From assembly GCA_964361785.1 (NCBI GenBank), contig CAYIBX010000013.1:1-31330 (forward strand): a stretch of 31,330 nt of DNA. Reading direction: 5' to 3'. The position numbers and the translations under genes were made by a program. Shown here in pieces: positions 13,778 through 22,601 of this stretch. How positions within the stretch are numbered: the stretch's first letter is position 1; each line of letters begins with the position of its first letter. The DNA comes from UBA927 sp964361785. GTDB lineage: Bacteria > Patescibacteriota > Microgenomatia > UBA10105 > UBA927. The notes beneath the pieces were generated by a model. That model was not told where the DNA came from and searched no databases. It saw only the letters and a list, made by a program, of their open reading frames with translations.

Positions 13778-16126
13778 TTATAATTTGGAGCGCTGTATAA
13801 TTTCTGCTTCGACTAATTCTCGCTGCTGGCCATACTTTAGACGAGATAATTGTATGATAGCCTTCGCTATTTCTGGATTTTTGTCGCTTATTACTTTACG
13901 CATATCTTTTGTCAAATCCAAACTAAATGGTTTGACTGGCTCATTTTTTACAATCGTTTTTACATACGCATTAAATTTATCAATGTTGATAAGATCTGTT
14001 TCGTTAAATACCGGCTGATACTCATGCTGCAAGTAATTTGCATCCGTGACACCGACACGAAATGTAATGAGCGTCCCTACGTTTCCAAACACAGCATTTT
14101 TGACCTCTTCATCCATCTGTCCGATAAATTGATTGGCAACCGTTAAACTCAAGCGATACTTACGCGCCTCTGATAATATCTGTGCAAAATCTGGTGTAGC
14201 GAAATTTTGAAACTCGTCGACATACACAAAAAAATCACGGCGTTTTTCTTCTGGGACATCTTGTCTACTCATAGCAGCCATAAGAATTTTTGGCACAAGT
14301 ATTAATCCCAAAAAATTACTATTTTCTTCACCAATTTTTCCTTTAGAAAGATTGATAAGTAGTATTTTTCCATCATCCATACATGCTCTGAAATCAAAGC
14401 TGGATTTAGATTGGCCTATAATGTTTCTAATCATTTTGTTGGTAACGAAGCGACCAAATTTAGATACGATGTAATCAAGTACTTCAGATTTATGAAAGTC
14501 TGCAGTTTGTGCTATTTGATCCGTCCAATACCTGCGTATAATAGGATCAGTAAGTTTTGGCAATAACTCTTGTACGTAGGTAGCATCAGTCAACACGCGC
14601 ACCACCTCCACAAATGTACTTCCTGGCTCTACCATAATCGTAAGCATTGCGTTTCTCACCGCATGTTCAAATCGAGGACCGATAATACCAGTCTTTTGTG
14701 GATCGTACAGTTTATACATAAGTCCGACAATTGCGGTAACGACGAAATGCTTCTGTTCCTCAGTATCAGCCGTAAGCATATTAAGTCCCATCGGACGCTC
14801 AGTATCTGAAGGATCAAAGTAGATTACATCTTCAGCTCTTTCAGCGGGAATTCGTTCTAAGATGCCGTCAACCAAATCGCCATGTGGATCTATAACCGCA
14901 ACACCCTTTCCTTCTTTAATATCTTGTATTACCATTTCCTCTAAAAGCTGAGACTTTCCTGTACCCGTCTTTCCTATAATATACGTATGCCTTCTTCTGT
15001 CATCATCACCTATATAAATCCTTCGATCTACACCATGAAATCTTGAAATTCCTACAAACATACCAGAGTTTGGTATCTGCATTGGAGCGGGTGCACGTTT
15101 GGCGTTTATCCAAAAAATATGTGGCGTTTCTATCGTTTTGTTCGGTAAATGGTAAATCGTCGCGAGCTCATCACTGTTTAACACCCCAAACTGCTTAAAA
15201 AATGGTAAATTTATGACAGGAAAATACCGATAGATAAAATCAAGCATAAATAATTTCTTTAACGGATGTTTCACCTTACTAAAATGATTATGATCATTCG
15301 TGTACTGATGAAATGATGTCTCTAGATTCTCTAAATGTGCATCTGCAGCTTCTTTGGTCGCCGCGCATACGACTAATCGTATGACCACATTATATCCGGG
15401 CTTTGCAATTTTTTGTTCGACCGACTCAAGCATTTTTGCATCAACTTTAAAACTCGCTTTTTCAGGATTTGCTTCCGCTTTCTTTGTCTTTGCTATAAAT
15501 GATCTGCCTAATGAAGCCCATTTACTATTCGTTGGCTGAACGAGTATTTGTATTACCGCACCTTCTCCCTCTTCCATTTTAGCTAGCACTGATGTTATAG
15601 AAGACAATGGATCAACAGGCAGATCTCGATACACGCGGATAGGCAGATAATCAGAATTCTTGGGTACTAATGCGGTGAATGAAACTTTTCCATTTTCAGT
15701 AAAGATATTGTACTCATCCATAAGCTTTATATCAGCCCCTGGATATGACCCGTGCACTTGTTTCTCTATCAAGTCGACAAAATGTTTGGGTGCCGCGATA
15801 AAAAATCGTATATCCTCGCGCCGAGCTACTATTTCAAACGAAATATGCTCTTGAGGCTTAAGAAATGACCAATACCCCCCATGATAAAGGGCATGTAAAC
15901 TCGAAAACATCTGTTCTGCGGCATCAATCTTGGTTTCATTGTCTCTTGGTGTTGCTACTTGTAGCAATACATATTCTAGGGATCGCTTTTCGCGATCGCG
16001 ATACTTCCACATAAGAAATGCGATATACAAAAGCGCGCAAAAGATTCCAAAAAAAATCACGACAAAACCAAGTGTCACTCCCAACACTTCTAGCTTGTAT
16101 AAAAGATCAAATACTTGATCTGGCAT
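13778..16126 (-). CDS. Membrane-anchored VirB4/TraD-like conjugation-type ATPase
   Basis: A 782-residue protein with one N-terminal membrane segment (about 14-40), a region of roughly 330 residues unlike known motor domains, and a C-terminal RecA-like motor. Walker A is GKTGTGKS (385-392) and Walker B is FVYVDEFQ (633-640); the post-Walker-B segments LSEARKYRLSLTVANQF and FGNVGTLITFRVG are typical of TraD/TraG/HerA-type ATPases that move DNA or protein through membrane pores. Proteins of this type are common in CPR genomes without a full type IV secretion set, and none is seen here. Its start overlaps the end of the 135-residue gene by 20 bases. A role in DNA uptake, pilus assembly or secretion is inference. 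Confidence 0.88.
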   Translation of the reverse strand: MPDQVFDLLYKLEVLGVTLGFVVIFFGIFCALLYIAFLMWKYRDREKRSLEYVLLQVATPRDNETKIDAAEQMFSSLHALYHGGYWSFLKPQEHISFEIVARREDIRFFIAAPKHFVDLIEKQVHGSYPGADIKLMDEYNIFTENGKVSFTALVPKNSDYLPIRVYRDLPVDPLSSITSVLAKMEEGEGAVIQILVQPTNSKWASLGRSFIAKTKKAEANPEKASFKVDAKMLESVEQKIAKPGYNVVIRLVVCAATKEAADAHLENLETSFHQYTNDHNHFSKVKHPLKKLFMLDFIYRYFPVINLPFFKQFGVLNSDELATIYHLPNKTIETPHIFWINAKRAPAPMQIPNSGMFVGISRFHGVDRRIYIGDDDRRRHTYIIGKTGTGKSQLLEEMVIQDIKEGKGVAVIDPHGDLVDGILERIPAERAEDVIYFDPSDTERPMGLNMLTADTEEQKHFVVTAIVGLMYKLYDPQKTGIIGPRFEHAVRNAMLTIMVEPGSTFVEVVRVLTDATYVQELLPKLTDPIIRRYWTDQIAQTADFHKSEVLDYIVSKFGRFVTNKMIRNIIGQSKSSFDFRACMDDGKILLINLSKGKIGEENSNFLGLILVPKILMAAMSRQDVPEEKRRDFFVYVDEFQNFATPDFAQILSEARKYRLSLTVANQFIGQMDEEVKNAVFGNVGTLITFRVGVTDANYLQHEYQPVFNETDLINIDKFNAYVKTIVKNEPVKPFSLDLTKDMRKVISDKNPEIAKAIIQLSRLKYGQQRELVEAEIIQRSKL

Positions 16127-16514
16127 ATGTTTTTTGCATTTGTTGCAAGCGTCTCTGACACCACTGAGCTAACCAACGAACAGAACTTAACACGCTTTCA
16201 TGAAGCCCTTTCGCTATCTGGTCATCTGATAAAGGCACCACAATCGTCGACGCAATGGTGTATGGCTGTACAACTGGATTTGCTACTTGTACCCCTGCAT
16301 TTTGGACAATTTTCGGTAACACTATCGACGTCGGCTTGATGCTCACTCCAATAGCTGATACCTCTTTGGTAAGCTCAATATCTTTACTGTTTTCAACATC
16401 TATTAAAAGCTCAGTCGTGGAAGCCTGTTCCACTTCTTTGCCCATACCAATGCTTGAGATTGGGTGTGGTGACGCTTGAGGATCTTTAGGTGGTTGTTGT
16501 GGCAGGACATTCAT
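16107..16514 (-). CDS. Small protein of unknown function upstream of the ATPase
   Basis: I do not recognise this 135-residue protein. The N-terminal 35 residues are Pro/Gln-rich and likely disordered; the middle is rich in Val, Ile and Thr; the C-terminus (about 98-132, LHESVLSSVRWLAQW and QRRLQQMQK) is a likely amphipathic helix. There is no signal peptide or membrane segment. It overlaps the ATPase gene by 20 bases and starts 21 bases after the 615-residue gene ends, so it is the middle member of a three-gene unit and may be a partner or adaptor of the ATPase. No clear Shine-Dalgarno sequence precedes it. Confidence 0.7.
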   Translation of the reverse strand: MNVLPQQPPKDPQASPHPISSIGMGKEVEQASTTELLIDVENSKDIELTKEVSAIGVSIKPTSIVLPKIVQNAGVQVANPVVQPYTIASTIVVPLSDDQIAKGLHESVLSSVRWLAQWCQRRLQQMQKTYARSSI

Positions 16515-16535
16515 ATAAAAATATCATCACTATCC

Positions 16536-18383
16536 CTATGGGGATATTCTATCATGAATATAGATATATATTACGCCAAACAACGGAAAATGCGTTGGTT
16601 TCTTTTGCTTTTGATTCATTACAACCATAGAGTTGGTTGATTGTCGCATTCCTACCTCTCTTAGCATTGATAAATACCAAATAATTGAAAACAACACCCA
16701 AGTGGTAGTAGAAAAATACTCTTCACGTTCAAGTGGTGCTCGAGTATCACTTTGTACACTTACCTGATCAAATCCCTGAAGGATCATCCATATGATCATG
16801 CCAAACAACACACCACTTTCTGTTTTGTGCATTTTCCGCTCTACGTAGTCCTGTTTTATTAGATCTCGTTCAAATTTAGATAAGCCAGCCACTTTGTTTC
16901 GATAAAGAGTAGGCTGTGCGTTTCCTGATTCAATCGCAAGAAACGAAAGTGCATGAATAATAAAAAGAATCTTGTCCTCAATGTTGTGAATGTAGTCTAC
17001 CCGAGTTTGTTCTTTATTCTCTGTCTCACCAAATATGGTATGTAAAAATAAAACCACAGACTCTACTGTCAAAGAGACATCAAAAACCTCTTTTTTGGAT
17101 ACTCGCATACGATCAAAAACTTCTACGACGCGTTCAGGCTGTTTATCCCGAATTGTAATGCCCCGCTCCTCAGGGTTTCCTAACGCCCTTCCGTAAGGCA
17201 AGTAGGGGTGTACAAATATAGCAGTAGGAAAGGGTTCAAGAACAAAAATTTCTATTGCACTTAGGGCGAAGACTTGGTGCAGTAACGCATAAGAAATCAC
17301 TGTATGCCCAAATACCCATTCTGAAAACACGTCTTCTACTGACTTCTTCGTTTGTGTCGTTACCCCCTCGCTTACCATAGAAACTGCTTGAGACTTTTTT
17401 ATCACCATTGGCACAGCATCTGGCAAGCTCACTTTTTGCACTTCTCTCTTTTTTATAAACTTCTCTTCCATATCATCTATTCTTTTTTGTATATACATAT
17501 GAAAATCCATCCCTAATACCGCTACTGCTTCTGAAATGTCTTGTTGCATTTTTTTTGCGATACCCGCAACCATATCAGTGTGCATGGGTACATCATGGGG
17601 CATATTTGTGTATGCATGCGCGACAGCAATTGTTCGAATATCATCTACTGTAATTGCGCCTGAGGTCAACAATACGTGCGTGTAGGAAATATCTTCTTGT
17701 TTGGCAGACGCGCCAATAGTCTCATGAAACTTTGATATTCGTTCAACTAGTTCTTCTCCCTCAATATGAGTAAAATCTCGACCCGTTGTAGCATAAAGGT
17801 CAATTTGTTTTGATAAAACATCCCCAGTCGTCGTTTTCTCCCATACCTGAACGAAACGTATTGCATCAGGATGTGATATGACGGTTACAAAACCAGTAGC
17901 GTTCCCGTTTATGAAAGCGTCTTGCATAGAAATTTGCGCTCTCTCTTCCTCCCTATTGTATGCATTTGGATTACCAGTGTGTGTAGCATACGCTCTCGTG
18001 TGATCCCACAGCTGTGAGAGAGTGATGAACTCAGCGCCATACGCTGTAGCTAGTTCTTTTTTTCCATTTATTCCATCTACTATTTTCCAATGAACTGTAG
18101 TATCGATGTGATTTGTTTCTTGATGTTCAAAAGATAAATCTTGTCGCAATCGTAACTCAAACGTATCAAGAGCTAATTGTTGTACTTTTTTTTTAGACAA
18201 CGAAGGGTTACGCATCTCAATTTCCGGCTCGATAAAATTTCGCAAAGAAAATCCCGCTGCGGAAGAACTAAAGGTATGATCACCTCGCCATTGCGATGCG
18301 CCACTAACGTCGTTTCTTTCACCTTTTGATGACGCTACTCTCCAATCGACGGTACTGATACTGCTTTCAACAAAACAACTCAT
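16536..18383 (-). CDS. Large uncharacterised protein, first gene of the ATPase operon
   Basis: A 615-residue protein that I cannot assign to a family. It has no signal peptide. The first half is polar and mixed alpha/beta (for example TAYGAEFITLSQLWDHTRAYA and FVTVISHPDAIRFVQVWEK). The second half has several hydrophobic stretches, including two short helices near the C-terminus (VLFGMIIWMILQGF and WVLFSIIWYLSML), so it may be membrane-associated. A Shine-Dalgarno-like AGGA lies seven bases before the ATG, and a TATAAG box (18416-18421) lies further upstream. The gene is followed after 21 bases by the 135-residue protein and then the ATPase, so the three are probably one functional unit. The C-terminal 40 residues are low-complexity and may be poorly conserved. 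Confidence 0.75.
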   Translation of the reverse strand: MSCFVESSISTVDWRVASSKGERNDVSGASQWRGDHTFSSSAAGFSLRNFIEPEIEMRNPSLSKKKVQQLALDTFELRLRQDLSFEHQETNHIDTTVHWKIVDGINGKKELATAYGAEFITLSQLWDHTRAYATHTGNPNAYNREEERAQISMQDAFINGNATGFVTVISHPDAIRFVQVWEKTTTGDVLSKQIDLYATTGRDFTHIEGEELVERISKFHETIGASAKQEDISYTHVLLTSGAITVDDIRTIAVAHAYTNMPHDVPMHTDMVAGIAKKMQQDISEAVAVLGMDFHMYIQKRIDDMEEKFIKKREVQKVSLPDAVPMVIKKSQAVSMVSEGVTTQTKKSVEDVFSEWVFGHTVISYALLHQVFALSAIEIFVLEPFPTAIFVHPYLPYGRALGNPEERGITIRDKQPERVVEVFDRMRVSKKEVFDVSLTVESVVLFLHTIFGETENKEQTRVDYIHNIEDKILFIIHALSFLAIESGNAQPTLYRNKVAGLSKFERDLIKQDYVERKMHKTESGVLFGMIIWMILQGFDQVSVQSDTRAPLEREEYFSTTTWVLFSIIWYLSMLREVGMRQSTNSMVVMNQKQKKPTHFPLFGVIYIYIHDRISP

Positions 18384-18553
18384 AAAAATTCCTGCTCGGG
18401 TTTATCCAACACATTCTTATAATGATGGAATGTAATAATGAGTTCCCGACTTTTCCACCTCATTTGGCGAATCACGGTTGCGGCACAGTTCCCGAATTCC
18501 TGCCTGCCGGCAGGCAGGGCACGGGATTCCTCAGCTTCTACTACTTTCTTTTT
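18384..18553. other. 170-base intergenic region with a palindrome
   Basis: It separates the adenosyltransferase gene from the 615-residue gene, both on the minus strand. It holds the probable TATAAG promoter box of the downstream operon (18416-18421) and the GC-rich palindrome at 18499-18518. A plus-strand open frame here reads LPAGRQ across the palindrome but has no other sign of being a gene. Confidence 0.6.
18499..18518. repeat. Perfect 20-bp palindrome CCTGCCTGCCGGCAGGCAGG
   Basis: A perfect 20-bp self-complementary sequence in an intergenic region. In one frame it encodes LPAGRQ, a peptide I recall as a recurrent insertion in CPR proteins. It may also act as a hairpin in the transcript of the adenosyltransferase gene, but no U-tract follows it. 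Confidence 0.85.
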
Positions 18554-19105
18554 TTACTTCTTTTGATTGAATCGGTCAATACCACTCCAGAGTACTTCTG
18601 TCGTTCCTTTTTCTTTATTCACAAATCGCGCGAGCATAAATAAAAAATCTGAGAACCTATTTAAGTAGGTGATTATCTTTCCGTCAACCACTTGTGTTTG
18701 ATGAAGTGCTACTGTCTGGCGTTCAACTCTTCGACATATTGCTCGAGCCAAATGCACAATCGATCCTAATTCGCTGCCTCCGGGAAGTATGAAACTAGTA
18801 AGCTTCGGCAACTCTTTTTCCATATCATCTATTCTTTCTTCCATTTCAAGCACTCGATGGTCAAACGAAGAAAGATCGACGTCAAATCCTGCAAGATTAC
18901 TCCCTATTGTAAAAAGATCTGACTGCAAACGAGTGAAAAATTCTTGAGACTCAATTGTAGGCAACTTAGAAGAAACCAATCCTATCCAAGAATTAAGCTC
19001 ATCAATTGATCCGTAGACATCGACAAGCTCATTGCACTTCAAGACGCGCTTACCACCATAAAGAGCGGTCATTCCTTTATCACCGGTACGGGTATAAATA
19101 GACAT
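18554..19105 (-). CDS. PduO-type cob(I)alamin adenosyltransferase
   Basis: A 183-residue ATP:cob(I)alamin adenosyltransferase, which attaches the 5'-deoxyadenosyl group of ATP to cobalamin. The PduO-type signature is clear: TRTGDKGMTALYGGKR at 5-20, YGSIDELNSWIG at 31-42, the ATP/cobalamin helix RAICRRVERQ, and the late NRFSDFLFMLAR segment. It starts three bases after the stop of nrdJ, whose product requires adenosylcobalamin. That is a direct supplier-user arrangement in one operon. No cobalamin-synthesis genes are in the window, so the cell presumably scavenges the corrinoid. Confidence 0.95.
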   Translation of the reverse strand: MSIYTRTGDKGMTALYGGKRVLKCNELVDVYGSIDELNSWIGLVSSKLPTIESQEFFTRLQSDLFTIGSNLAGFDVDLSSFDHRVLEMEERIDDMEKELPKLTSFILPGGSELGSIVHLARAICRRVERQTVALHQTQVVDGKIITYLNRFSDFLFMLARFVNKEKGTTEVLWSGIDRFNQKK

Positions 19106-19108
19106 ATG

Positions 19109-22100
19109 CTAACACTCTGAATATCCACAGCTATAACACTTTTTGCAGGACTCCTCAAACACCAAGCTTCCCTCGCCGCATTTAGGACACAAATCCACTG
19201 TGACCATCCGCTCTTTTTTAGGGACAAAAGATGCTGCAACTTGAGGGATAGAAAGGGTTGCAGGAGTTTGGTGAGCATTGTCATTTTGTTTTTCATCCGC
19301 ATGCACGGTCTTATCCGCGGCAATGGCCTCATCTAACCTATGCTTAGTAAAAAATCCAAAATGACGATCAATAACTTTGGCAACTGCATCAGGTAAGCTA
19401 CGCACGCGATTTTCACCAAACCCTAAACTCCGCGCTCCTCCAATACCTATAAGTTCTGCCGCGACTTTATGCACGCGATCCATTGGGGAGATAGGCGACG
19501 AGATACGCAACGCCAAAGAAATAAGTCGTCCCATTGCTTCTGCCATTGCCGTTACATCACTTCCAGCTTTTCCCACATTTATAAACACTTCGTGCGGCTG
19601 ATTCCCGCCGTTTGTATTAATCGTTACATACGCTTGCCCTACGGGCGTCTCAATTTGATAGGTAGAACCATGCACCACCATGGGTCTTGGCTTAACCTCT
19701 GGTATCTGAGGTACTTGCTCCAACACTTTCGCGTCGGAGGCTTCCGGCTTCTTCTCGACATTGCGAGTCAACACTCCTTGTCTGCTTCCTTCTCTCATGT
19801 ATGCAATCCCTTTACACCCTTGTTCGTAGGCCAAGGTATAAATGCGTTTTACATCCTCGACTGTATGAGAGTTTGGTGCATTAACGGTTTTGCTTATTGA
19901 AGCATCGACATATTTTTGTATTGCCGCTTGCACATACACATGATCTTCTGGCGACAGGTCATTGGCAGAGACAAAATACTCTGGCCTATCTTCTTTTGTC
20001 GGTTCACGGCCATTTGCCAATTTAAATTCCTCAAACCATGCTTTATACAAAGGATGATAGAGTATGTGCTCACCTAATCTTGATGTTCTCGTAAATTCAA
20101 ATTCATACACCGGCTCAATGCCGCTTGATACACCGGCCAAAAGAGATGTCGTCCCTGTCGGCGCTTGCTGTAATATGACGCTATTTCGAACGCCGTACTT
20201 TTTCATTTTCTTTCGCAGTACTTCAGGTAATTGTTTGGTGAAATATCCTTCAACGTGCTTTTTTTTGTTAATTTTTGGAAATGGTCCTTTTTCTTTTGCG
20301 ATATCAACCGACGCTTCGTACGCCGCATCCCGTATGATCCGATAAATTTTATCAATTTCATCAAGGCTCTCTTTTGAACCATACCGCAATTTCATTTTGA
20401 TAAGCGCATCGCCAATTCCCATAGTCCCTAGTCCTATTCGTCGCTCTCCTTTTTGCTGCACTTTTCGTATCTCATCAAACACATAAAAATCTGCATCAAT
20501 GACATTATCTTGAAATCTGACGCCAATTTTTGCAATGCGCGCTAATTCTCCATAATTCATCTTGCCATGCTCATCTACAAGAGCTGCAACGTTTATAGAA
20601 CACAAATTGCACACACCCCAATTGGGTAACCCTTCTTCACCGCAGTTGGAAACAATCATTCCGTTTGCGGCAAATCTGTGTACGTTGGCAACCGTTATAT
20701 CAAATACATCTTCCATACCTTCTTCTTCTAGACGGTCAAAGGTCGCCGTAAAACTTTTTTTGTACGGACCACGCACATACGTAGCAAGCAGTGACCGAAG
20801 TTTCTCTTGTTTTTCCTCCTGAAGAAACCCGATAAGACTCGCAAACAAATGAATATCTGATTTTGAAATAACGAGGTCGTGATATGCTTTGCAGAAATAT
20901 TCTTTCGTGCCGCCATGTCCATCGGGCAATTTCCGCATTCCTGCATCACGTCTATTTTCGTAGAGCGAACTTACGATACCGAAATTAAGAAGTAGTCGCT
21001 GTACATCAATAAGAAGACTCTTGCTCACCGACGTAAGACGCACGCTGACACCTTTTTGCGCCGTTCCTGCTACATGCCCATCACTTGAAAATAACCCCTG
21101 TAAATACCCTCGCTGCATCGACTCTGATCCAGAAAAAACAGAATTCGGGACTATATATTTATTTTCGTGGGATAACCCATACCGTTTTGCCATACGCCAG
21201 AGACGAACCGACTCAATAACCGCTTTATCTTCTTTTTCTACATATTGCGGTGCTATTGGATACGCTCTATGTACCATTTGTTCGCCGTCAACCATCAAGG
21301 AAACCATGGCGGCAAATCGTGGCGCAAACTCTTCCTTTTCTTTACGATAAAAGTAAAGAGTTGCCACGTCTTCTTTCATGCTTCCGTCACCCACCAACCA
21401 GCCCAACACCTGTCCTTCATCAAGCGTCCCGTGTATACCAAACGCTCCCCCAGTAGTTAACACAATTTTTTCTCCGCGGGTGAGCTTGTCTGCTTCAATT
21501 TTTCCGCGTGTTGTATATACTTTGTGATCGCCAGTGAGTTTGATCTGATAGCCTTCTTTGGTTATTAATCGATAGACACGTTTTGTCCCTGTCCTAAAAA
21601 CAGAAGAGGAAAGATAATGTTTACCTTCAACGACAACGGTAAACGGCTTCCCTTCTTTATATAACTGATCGATTGATCGAATACCACTTGAAGTTGAAAC
21701 GAGTGTATCTGCCGTCACGCATGGATTTACACAGTTTATGTATTCAAAATAATTATTATTAAATTGTTTGTTATAACGCTCCATAAAAACGACTCCAGGC
21801 TCAGCGCTCTTCCATGCGGCTGTCGCTATAAGATCCCATAACGCACGTGCTTTGAGCGTTTTCTGAACCACAACTTTTTTACCCATCTTCAACCAATTTG
21901 GCAAATACCCATCCCACTTGGTGTCATACTCAGGATCTGTTTTATCAGGAAACACTAAGTCCCAATCCGCATCATTTTTAACCGCTGTCATAAACGCATC
22001 AGACACACAAACAGAAAGATTTGCTCCATTTATACGCGTAAGGTCTTGTTTGACCGTAATAAATTCCTCGATATCAGGATGCCAATCCCACAACATGAGC

Positions 22101-22597
22101 ATCAACGCCCCCCTGCGACTTCCACCTTGCTGGATGATGTCTTTGGTCGCCACAGAAAAAAGCTCTGCCCAATTGCACGGTCCTGATGAAAATCCATTCA
22201 CTTTATTGACTCTGGCGCCTCTAGGACGAAGACTGGATAAATTTATTCCAACGCCTCCCCCTCGAGACATGATCTCGACCATTTGACCAAGCGTTTTAAG
22301 AATTCCTCCGCGTGAGTCATGAGGACTCGGTATGACAAAACAGTTATAAAACGTCACTTTATATCCGGTCCCTGCCCCTGATAAGATACGCCCTCCTGGA
22401 ACAAATTTAAAATCAGTCATGGCATTATAAAACTGTTCTTCCCAGTGCTCTCGACTGGGCTTTGCTTCAATCTGAGCGACCGCATGAGAGACACGACGCC
22501 ACATTTGTTCAGGTTGCAGCTCGATGGGATTGCCTTTCTCATCCTTTAGAGAATATCGATCTAAGAATACTGTTTGTCGAATGCCAGATAGATTCAT
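19109..22597 (-). CDS. nrdJ: Adenosylcobalamin-dependent (class II) ribonucleotide reductase with an intein
   Basis: The 1162-residue precursor contains a 359-residue intein (293-651), leaving an enzyme of about 803 residues. Class II RNR reduces ribonucleotides to deoxyribonucleotides using a thiyl radical made with adenosylcobalamin and no oxygen. Visible parts are the redox Cys86 (YNCFVIPSP), the glycine-rich SRGGGVGINL, the active-site N-x-C-x-E motif (Asn291-Pro292, then Cys652-Gly-Glu654 after splicing), the GVCNLCSINV segment, the phosphate-site segment QQAPTGTTS, a late TSCPD-like region, and the C-terminal zinc-ribbon cysteines (CPKC..CKKCYSCGYSEC). It follows nrdR by four bases with AAGGAAA as Shine-Dalgarno and precedes the adenosyltransferase by three. 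Confidence 0.97.
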   Translation of the reverse strand: MNLSGIRQTVFLDRYSLKDEKGNPIELQPEQMWRRVSHAVAQIEAKPSREHWEEQFYNAMTDFKFVPGGRILSGAGTGYKVTFYNCFVIPSPHDSRGGILKTLGQMVEIMSRGGGVGINLSSLRPRGARVNKVNGFSSGPCNWAELFSVATKDIIQQGGSRRGALMLMLWDWHPDIEEFITVKQDLTRINGANLSVCVSDAFMTAVKNDADWDLVFPDKTDPEYDTKWDGYLPNWLKMGKKVVVQKTLKARALWDLIATAAWKSAEPGVVFMERYNKQFNNNYFEYINCVNPCVTADTLVSTSSGIRSIDQLYKEGKPFTVVVEGKHYLSSSVFRTGTKRVYRLITKEGYQIKLTGDHKVYTTRGKIEADKLTRGEKIVLTTGGAFGIHGTLDEGQVLGWLVGDGSMKEDVATLYFYRKEKEEFAPRFAAMVSLMVDGEQMVHRAYPIAPQYVEKEDKAVIESVRLWRMAKRYGLSHENKYIVPNSVFSGSESMQRGYLQGLFSSDGHVAGTAQKGVSVRLTSVSKSLLIDVQRLLLNFGIVSSLYENRRDAGMRKLPDGHGGTKEYFCKAYHDLVISKSDIHLFASLIGFLQEEKQEKLRSLLATYVRGPYKKSFTATFDRLEEEGMEDVFDITVANVHRFAANGMIVSNCGEEGLPNWGVCNLCSINVAALVDEHGKMNYGELARIAKIGVRFQDNVIDADFYVFDEIRKVQQKGERRIGLGTMGIGDALIKMKLRYGSKESLDEIDKIYRIIRDAAYEASVDIAKEKGPFPKINKKKHVEGYFTKQLPEVLRKKMKKYGVRNSVILQQAPTGTTSLLAGVSSGIEPVYEFEFTRTSRLGEHILYHPLYKAWFEEFKLANGREPTKEDRPEYFVSANDLSPEDHVYVQAAIQKYVDASISKTVNAPNSHTVEDVKRIYTLAYEQGCKGIAYMREGSRQGVLTRNVEKKPEASDAKVLEQVPQIPEVKPRPMVVHGSTYQIETPVGQAYVTINTNGGNQPHEVFINVGKAGSDVTAMAEAMGRLISLALRISSPISPMDRVHKVAAELIGIGGARSLGFGENRVRSLPDAVAKVIDRHFGFFTKHRLDEAIAADKTVHADEKQNDNAHQTPATLSIPQVAASFVPKKERMVTVDLCPKCGEGSLVFEESCKKCYSCGYSEC
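20645..21721 (-). mobile_element. Intein with LAGLIDADG homing endonuclease in nrdJ
   Basis: The DNA encoding precursor residues 293-651. Cys293 begins the splicing N-terminus (CVTADTLVSTSSG); block B is present as LTGDHKVYT; two LAGLIDADG motifs occur as LGWLVGDGS (398-406) and LQGLFSSDG (499-507); the C-terminal blocks read VFDITVANVHRFAANGMIVSN, ending at Asn651 before Cys652. The penultimate residue is Ser rather than the usual His. The endonuclease appears intact, so the element may still be mobile. Confidence 0.95.
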
Positions 22598-22601
22598 ACG
22601 T

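Noticed and set aside
16531..16546. Small inverted repeat TATCCC-TATG-GGGATA before the 135-residue gene
   Set aside because: The six-pair stem is weak and no U-tract follows directly. It overlaps the end of the 615-residue gene and could be chance.
18422..18643. A 73-codon plus-strand frame containing LPAGRQ
   Set aside because: It crosses a palindrome and the end of the adenosyltransferase gene, and shows no gene-like features. The peptide arises from the palindrome.
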